Source: Phoronis australis (lineage: Eukaryota; Phoronida; Phoronidae). Taken from it: a stretch of DNA of 64,000 nt. The DNA lies in the NCBI GenBank assembly GCA_002633005.1, contig NMRA01000086.1:62001-126000 (forward strand). Reading direction: 5' to 3'. A model generated the notes under the pieces. The model did no database searches. It saw only the letters and a list, made by a program, of their open reading frames with translations, and was not told where the DNA came from. The translations under genes were made by a program, and so were the position numbers. The first letter of the stretch is position 1, and every line of letters starts with the position of its first letter. Below are positions 58,581 through 64,000 of this stretch, piece after piece.

Positions 58581-59660
58581 CGAAAGGTTATTGTTTTACT
58601 TATGGGAAGTTGTTGATGTCACTCTGAAGCTCCAGACAAACATGAATAGGAAAATCAGGTTTAGAAGTAAATGCTGTTGTTATACATGTACTTCTGGAAA
58701 GTTTGTTACCTGAAAATCCTGAAATTAATGTGAATCTTTATTATTAAGTATGACTCAGATTTTTAAATGAACAGAATTGAACTGAAGAGTTGGTGGATAT
58801 TTTAAAGCCGTGCATTCCTGTTAATCACTACTCATTAAAAATCCACACATTGTTATTATTTTTTGATTGAATTACCAGGAATCATTCAATAACAGACAAC
58901 ACATATTGTATGAAACAATACGAGTGGCAATTGAAATGCTTCGACATGTATTTTTCCACATTTTGAACATGGAAGTTCTAAACATTTTTGGGGATGTGGA
59001 TGCAAAAAGAAAACATGCAATGTACTTTTAGCTTTATGTTCACACCTAACCAAAACCACAGGAAAAATAATTGACATTTTATCCTCTTTTTACGAAATAC
59101 TTTTGTTCCATAAATGATCCTTTTCAGCATGAGGAGTCAACTTGCAAACTCATCTTTAATGTTGCTCAGCGAATTTTAATCCACTTGGCAGCAGTGTACA
59201 CTGCGTGCCTAGGGACGTGTGCTCTCTTCCACACGGTCACCTATGGGGGAGACTCAGGTCTTAGAATGACCAATGAAAAAGAGGAAAACTTCAACTAATC
59301 TAGATACATGCACAGCAAAATGACAGGACCAGCAACATGGCCAAATTTAGTTCGATAAAAATGCTCAAGATAAATCTCCATTTTGTAAAGTATTTCGCAT
59401 TCATTTTATGTAAAGTCTGAGTGTTTCATAAAGATCACAAAAATCCCGTTTTTGATGGCCCTTCATACAAAAGTGGAACAATTCCTAGAAGCGTTTTGGG
59501 AAACGGTGCATTCAGTGTATGGTATCTAAAAGTTATATGTGAATCCGATCAGCCATTTCTCAGATATTATCTTCCAAAGTTTACCAAAGTTGGACATTTT
59601 TCTAAGGTCCTACATAACCATTACAAACTGGTTCCATCAACTGAGTGTAGCACCCGGCAC
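58581..59660. other. Convergent intergenic interval between WDR75 and the PRKRA/TARBP2-like gene
   Basis: AT-rich, with no supported exon. A 112-codon plus-strand ORF (59421-59759) has no motif and overlaps the likely 3' UTR of the opposite gene. Confidence 0.4.
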
Positions 59661-59685
59661 AGATTGTTCAAGAAAAGTTCATTCA

Positions 59686-60383
59686 TTTATTTTATAATTG
59701 GCTCTGACATGTACAAACCTACAACAACAATATTAACAAACATAGCCAATTACTTATAACCAATTTCTTACTGGACAAACAAATTCGTGCTGCGATATTT
59801 ATCTCAACAACAAATCAAACTATATAGTAACCATGGACTTACTGTCCACATCAATTTAAATCAAGATGTAAATGCCAGGTTGCGTCTTTTAAGAAAATAA
59901 AAAAGCAATACTATAAAAGACGGTTATAATCTCCATCACCGTGCGAAGACCTGCATTCACTGTAGAAGATGTAGAACAAAATACAAATACAATAAAATGG
60001 CTCTTGATTTAGAATCAATCGCTACATAATAAAACGATAACTATGAACTACATTTAAGCGAAATGCGACCATTCATGAGAACATACACAAATGTAAATAA
60101 CCTGTCCTTTTATCCACCAGCTTGTATACATGTTAAGGGGGCATCCACTAGAACACACAATGCTGAAATAGATATCCAGTACTTCGTACAGATTTGCTGT
60201 ACAAGGCAAAATCTTGACGAATACTCTATCAAGACTACAAAACATGAAGTGGAAAGGAATGGTGACCCAACGGTAAGAGCCACACCAGAACGTCATAACA
60301 CAGAGACAAGCATTCGGGATAAAACAGTTTCTCAAACGACAGGTGCCTTACAGCCCATTTGCCCATGAAAGGTCAGAGGTCAC
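59686..60383 (-). other. 3' UTR of the PRKRA/TARBP2-like gene with poly(A) signal
   Basis: On the minus strand AATAAA lies at 59691-59686, about 700 bp after the stop codon. ORFs of 93-101 codons on both strands here (60054-60368) show no family features and are probably incidental. Confidence 0.45.
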
Positions 60384-62101
60384 TTAAGCCTTCTTGGTCA
60401 TGATCTTGAGGTATTCCAGTGCATTGTGAGCTGCCTGCGCATGGGCTTCATCCTGGGTGGGTCCTGTGCCATGACACACAGCCACAGGCATGGTAGACAA
60501 CTGGACCAGGCATTGGCTGTGACCTGAAATGAGATGACAAAAACCATGATTACTATCTACACTAGCTTACCAACATTGTCAATCTTTCTTCTGGACCATA
60601 CATTGTTGATCGAACCAAGGGCAAGGATCCACCTCATAGAGCAAATTCGCTTAAATTACAACAGGAAGCAAACAGACGGGAGTCAAAATTTTTCGGCAAA
60701 AATCGGGCAAGGTCGGACTATGAAACACGTGCATGGAGGGTATCCGATCAGGTGCGTTCTTCATTGGCAGGAAGAAGAGGAATTTAGTTCGAGATTGAAC
60801 TGAATGGTGCACATTTTAGAAAAGGACAAGGTATGTGTAATTTGAGTACAGAATACCAGACATTGAAAACAGATTTAAAGGTGTAAGAACCTAGTCTTAT
60901 ATAGCAAAGGTGTATTCAGACAAAGTGACCCACAATTCCCCATCATCACAGCTGGACGGAAGTCGAATTCATTCTCATTACCGAGAAAGAAGAGGTATTG
61001 GCAGAAAAGTAAGTAAGGTGGATAAGCCATTCTGTAATTAGAAATTTGTTGCTCTAATTGTTAATACCTGACATTTCTACAGCCACAAGTCTCAACCCTG
61101 ACTCATTCTAAAAGACTGGGGATTGGGCTCTTGTGAAACATTGAAAATGGTAAACAAATCCATGAAATAAAGGTGTACCTACCTGCAGGGCCAGGCTCGC
61201 CAATGTTGACGTAGGTGACCTCGAACCGTTGCTCCTCGGCAATCTGCTGTAGAAGTTGGCAGTAGTTAGTGCTGGGAGAATTAAGCTGCTTGTTCTGCAG
61301 AGAGGCCAGGCTCTTGCCAGTGGCAGACTTCATCCCTGAAGAGAATATAAATTATTCAAAACTGCTATTGAAACAGACGAGAAAATGTCTCCTCTGCAAG
61401 CTCAATGCAACCCAGATTAAAGTTAAATGCTTCTATTACACCACCTTGTGTCAAAAAGGCTAATTTTTCATTTATGCCACTTGTTGCAATAAACTGAACT
61501 TAAATTGTTCCTTATTCAATTGATGTGTGATGTCTGAGCTTGAGAAGAAGCAGTAGTTTGTTATTGCTCGAGACCACATTCAGCAAATGAAATGACCCAC
61601 TGGCTAAGCCAACTTATTGAGCCTGATCGCGAGCAATAAACTACAGTTCACTTCTTCTCAAGCCCAGAAATAATTTACAATGTAGGTAACGAATTGTTTC
61701 CAATGAATTTGACAACGGTAAATGGTTTAAATAATCATTAATTCTTTGACAAGTTTAGAAGATGCACAGCTTCAAGTTCTTTCAACACTAGATATGATCC
61801 TGGTGGCTGCACACCATAAATGTAACATATAAGTATGCTGTGGTACTATTAAATAGATTCTTGGAATCTGTAGAATGTATAAGGAAAAACAGATAGATAC
61901 CTTGGTCATTTTGATCACTGTCATTGTGTTGAGAATCATGTGTGCTGAGTTACTTCGTAGAAGCAAACGGAATAAAAAATGTTCGTGTATGGAAGTAAAC
62001 AACAAAAGAAAAACGAATGTGTACAAACCGGAGTAAAATGCACTGATCTTTTTACTGGCATGACTTGTCAATGATGGGATCTTGGCAGTTTCCTTGGGAA
62101 T
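60384..62101 (-). CDS. PRKRA/TARBP2/Loquacious-type dsRNA-binding protein, C-terminal part (3 exons, gene continues beyond the right edge)
   Basis: Minus-strand exons 62101-62029, 61335-61183 and 60523-60384 (stop TAA at 60386-60384) join in phase (1, 1) to 121 residues. They read IPKETAKIPSLTSHASKKIS, then KSLASLQNKQ...NYCQLLQQIAEEQRFEVTYV, then HSQCLVQLSTMPVAVCHGTG, DEAHAQAAHNALEYLKIM and TKKA at the end. This is the third, type-B dsRNA-binding-like domain of PRKRA/TARBP2/Loquacious, which binds Dicer and dimerises instead of binding RNA. The match to PRKRA (KEQGFEVTYLD, QCLAELSTSPITVCHGTG, AAHNALQYLKIM) is very close. The family partners Dicer in microRNA and siRNA processing, and in vertebrates controls PKR. 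The two RNA-binding domains were not found between 62102 and 64000, so they lie off the window. The exon ending at 62029 uses a weak GTTTGT donor. Confidence 0.95.
61533..61668. mobile_element. ~136-bp inverted-repeat element in an intron of the PRKRA/TARBP2-like gene
   Basis: TCTGAGCTTGAGAAGAAGCA and GTAGTTTGTTATTGCTCG on the left are mirrored by CGAGCAATAAACTAC and CTTCTTCTCAAGCCCAGA on the right, with about 55 bp between. Arms are about 38 bp and imperfect. No coding capacity. Confidence 0.75.
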
Positions 62102-64000
62102 CTGTAAATGTCAATGATCAAACCTTAACAACACTAGAAATATACGACTCAAAAAGTAAGTGTATCATCAATTTTTTGCACTTAATTCCAGGAAATTGAG
62201 AACATGGACATCCATCATCCATGAAAAGTTCAATGGGGAATTCATGACGAATTGAAACACATCTTAGGAATTTTCCTCTTATAGAAAAAAGCATGGTTCT
62301 ATGAAAATTTGCAGTCAGAACACAAAAGTCACTGATGTAAGCAGTCCAGTTTCTGGTTTCTGAACATGGCTTAAATTTAAAATGTTGAAGTAAACTGTTC
62401 AAACTGAACCGCTTCAAGTAAATGACATGTGATCCTTAAATTTCTTTTAATGATAGAAATTCATTGCTTTCATGAAAAGGGTAACTTTAAAACAAGTTTG
62501 TGAGACATCATTTGATGACTTTCATTTTTAAATAGTAATTGGGAATGAAAGGCACTGAAGTCCTTTTTATGAAAGTGAACCGCTACTTAAACCATTTTGT
62601 GAATTTCACTTTCTGGCTACTGTTTCTACCTAAAAGCGTGTCCTCTCACTGCAACACAGAAATTGATACGTTGATCTCAATTTCTACGAAATTGGATTGT
62701 CGATTAACTCTTCAGTAATTCATTAACAAATTGCTTTACACAACAAGAGGAACAGCAATGTCTCAATACATGTTCATCTAAGTTTCTGATAACAGCAGTT
62801 GACGATTTCATCATAAAACCCTGGACAGTCCAGAATATCTACCACTGAAATTTTCACCTAGCCTAACATCCGCATAAATGAGCTGTGGCCAAACCAGATG
62901 CCGTGATATCCAGGCAATAGATGTCACAAAAGAAGTCACACATGTCTAACTAAATGTAAGAAAATAGATGCTTAAATATTTGTATAAGCCAACGTGGAAC
63001 ACTGCGTAAAGAGAAAACTAAATACTTAATTACTGGCAGCAAACACGAGTATTAGTTCTGCATTTTAAATGCCCAAAACAGGGCTTGGAATGACCCATGA
63101 CAAAAAAAGAGGAAATTTTTACCGTCTAACTACACATTTCAATCTAAACCATACCTCAACAGATGGAAACTAAACATTATTATCACAAGATGCCCTCTTA
63201 ATGTGTCGTGTTGGCAAAATGCACTTATCTTTAGCAGTACCTAACATCTATTTCAGCAACAACAATGAAGGCAATTGGATGCAACAAAAATATTTTTTAA
63301 AATTAAAAAAGATAATGATGAAAAATTTGCAGTACGAGTGGCAGGAGCTTATTCTTGATTTGCTGCAGGGAAACCTATAGGCCTAAAATTATTTTCAATT
63401 CTTATAATTAAGATATAAAATTACAAAAACAAAAAAATTGTAAATCGATCCAAAGATTATATGGAAAGCCTGAAATACATACACATTTAATTCCAAAAAA
63501 TTTAATCAAAACGCAAATGGAAAAAAGTCGAGACGGAAACCTGTGGCTCATACCCCAACTGCTAGCATGGAAAAATGAAAGTAAAAACACACTTTAAACT
63601 ATAGAATGCAACAACCACAATCCTCAGTTGGCCAAACTTTTCAGTTTCAAATAGTAATTACAGGAGTTAACTGTTCGTAAGCCACGCTGGTGTAGAAGAA
63701 AGTATGTGACATAAGAAATAACTACCAGGACACTGAAAATAGGCTGGCGGAATTTGTAAACAATGGCTTAGACCAATCAGATCATTCAGAATCTGTCACG
63801 TGATCACTTGTCTCGAACTGCAAAACTCGAGTCCCAAAATAGAACACGAAAATGTCAAAATAAATTGAAATACATAAACGGCAATTTAAAACACATTTGC
63901 AGTAACGAAAATAGCACTTTGTATCCCGTTTCGTCGGCACATAGAAAATCGCACTCAGAAGGTCAGGCCTAGCACTAGCAGCCAACGGCAACGGGCGTGC
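62102..64000. other. Upstream intron of the PRKRA/TARBP2-like gene; no exon recognised
   Basis: AT-rich sequence with ORFs of 60-99 codons, none resembling a double-stranded RNA-binding domain on the minus strand. Most of this is probably intron, since the preceding exon must end in phase 0 beyond the window or in a form I did not detect. Confidence 0.5.

Noticed and set aside
60054-60368. Opposite-strand ORFs of 93 and 101 codons next to the PRKRA/TARBP2-like stop codon
   Set aside because: They lie in the expected 3' UTR and show no recognisable features.
1-64000. CRISPR array, bacterial operons or prophage
   Set aside because: The window is clearly eukaryotic with spliced genes; no direct-repeat/spacer array or prokaryotic gene layout is present.

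Overview
This is eukaryotic genomic DNA, AT-rich, with GT-AG introns, CA/TG microsatellites and many small inverted-repeat elements. The gene set (WDR75, TOMM7, a PRKRA/TARBP2/Loquacious-type dsRNA-binding protein, a ten-cysteine Ly6/Quiver-type protein, two coiled-coil C-type lectins) and the THAP-carrying hAT-like remnant fit an invertebrate, most likely an invertebrate deuterostome (hemichordate, cephalochordate or echinoderm). The lineage is an inference. Single n characters inside C and G runs (2487, 47932) are assembly ambiguities.

Layout. 1-12.4 kb: no intact gene recognised; a possible decayed cysteine-rich gene (minus strand), a degenerate ~160-bp tandem repeat with paired octamer motifs, a 385-bp inverted-repeat element with 5-bp target duplication, a tRNA-derived SINE head, a cluster of TGACCT half sites and a mirrored YY1-like motif. 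12.6-14.6 kb: a 1,990-bp hAT-like DNA transposon remnant with 16-bp terminal inverted repeats and TAATAA duplications, holding a THAP pseudogene and an inverted second fragment of it. 16.5-22.6 kb: a three-exon GPI-anchored Ly6-type gene (127 aa, plus), with a 94-bp near-perfect palindrome in intron 2. 23.1-24.3 kb: a minus-orientation copy of a tandem-repeat-carrying element. 25.6-28.6 kb: TOMM7 (three coding exons, minus, 54 aa). 28.6-33.4 kb: nested inverted repeats around the TOMM7/WDR75 head-to-head interval. 30.4-57.9 kb: WDR75 complete (18 coding exons, plus, 835 aa). Its 11.4-kb intron 16 contains two antisense two-exon C-type lectin genes (339 and 380 aa) and a 2.4-kb element of 451-bp tandem units. 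60.4-62.1 kb: the last three exons of the PRKRA/TARBP2-like gene (minus), whose 5' part lies beyond the right edge.

All exon models were built by reading splice sites and checking that codon phases close; each complete gene gives a whole number of codons. No operon logic applies. The housekeeping genes act in ribosome biogenesis (WDR75, U3 small-subunit processome), mitochondrial protein import (TOMM7) and small-RNA processing or dsRNA sensing (PRKRA/TARBP2-like). The lectins and the Ly6 protein are secreted or surface proteins. The most unusual points are the nested antisense lectin pair, the tandem-repeat element family, and the foldback DNA around WDR75 exon 1. I found no clear evidence of a wholly new biological system.
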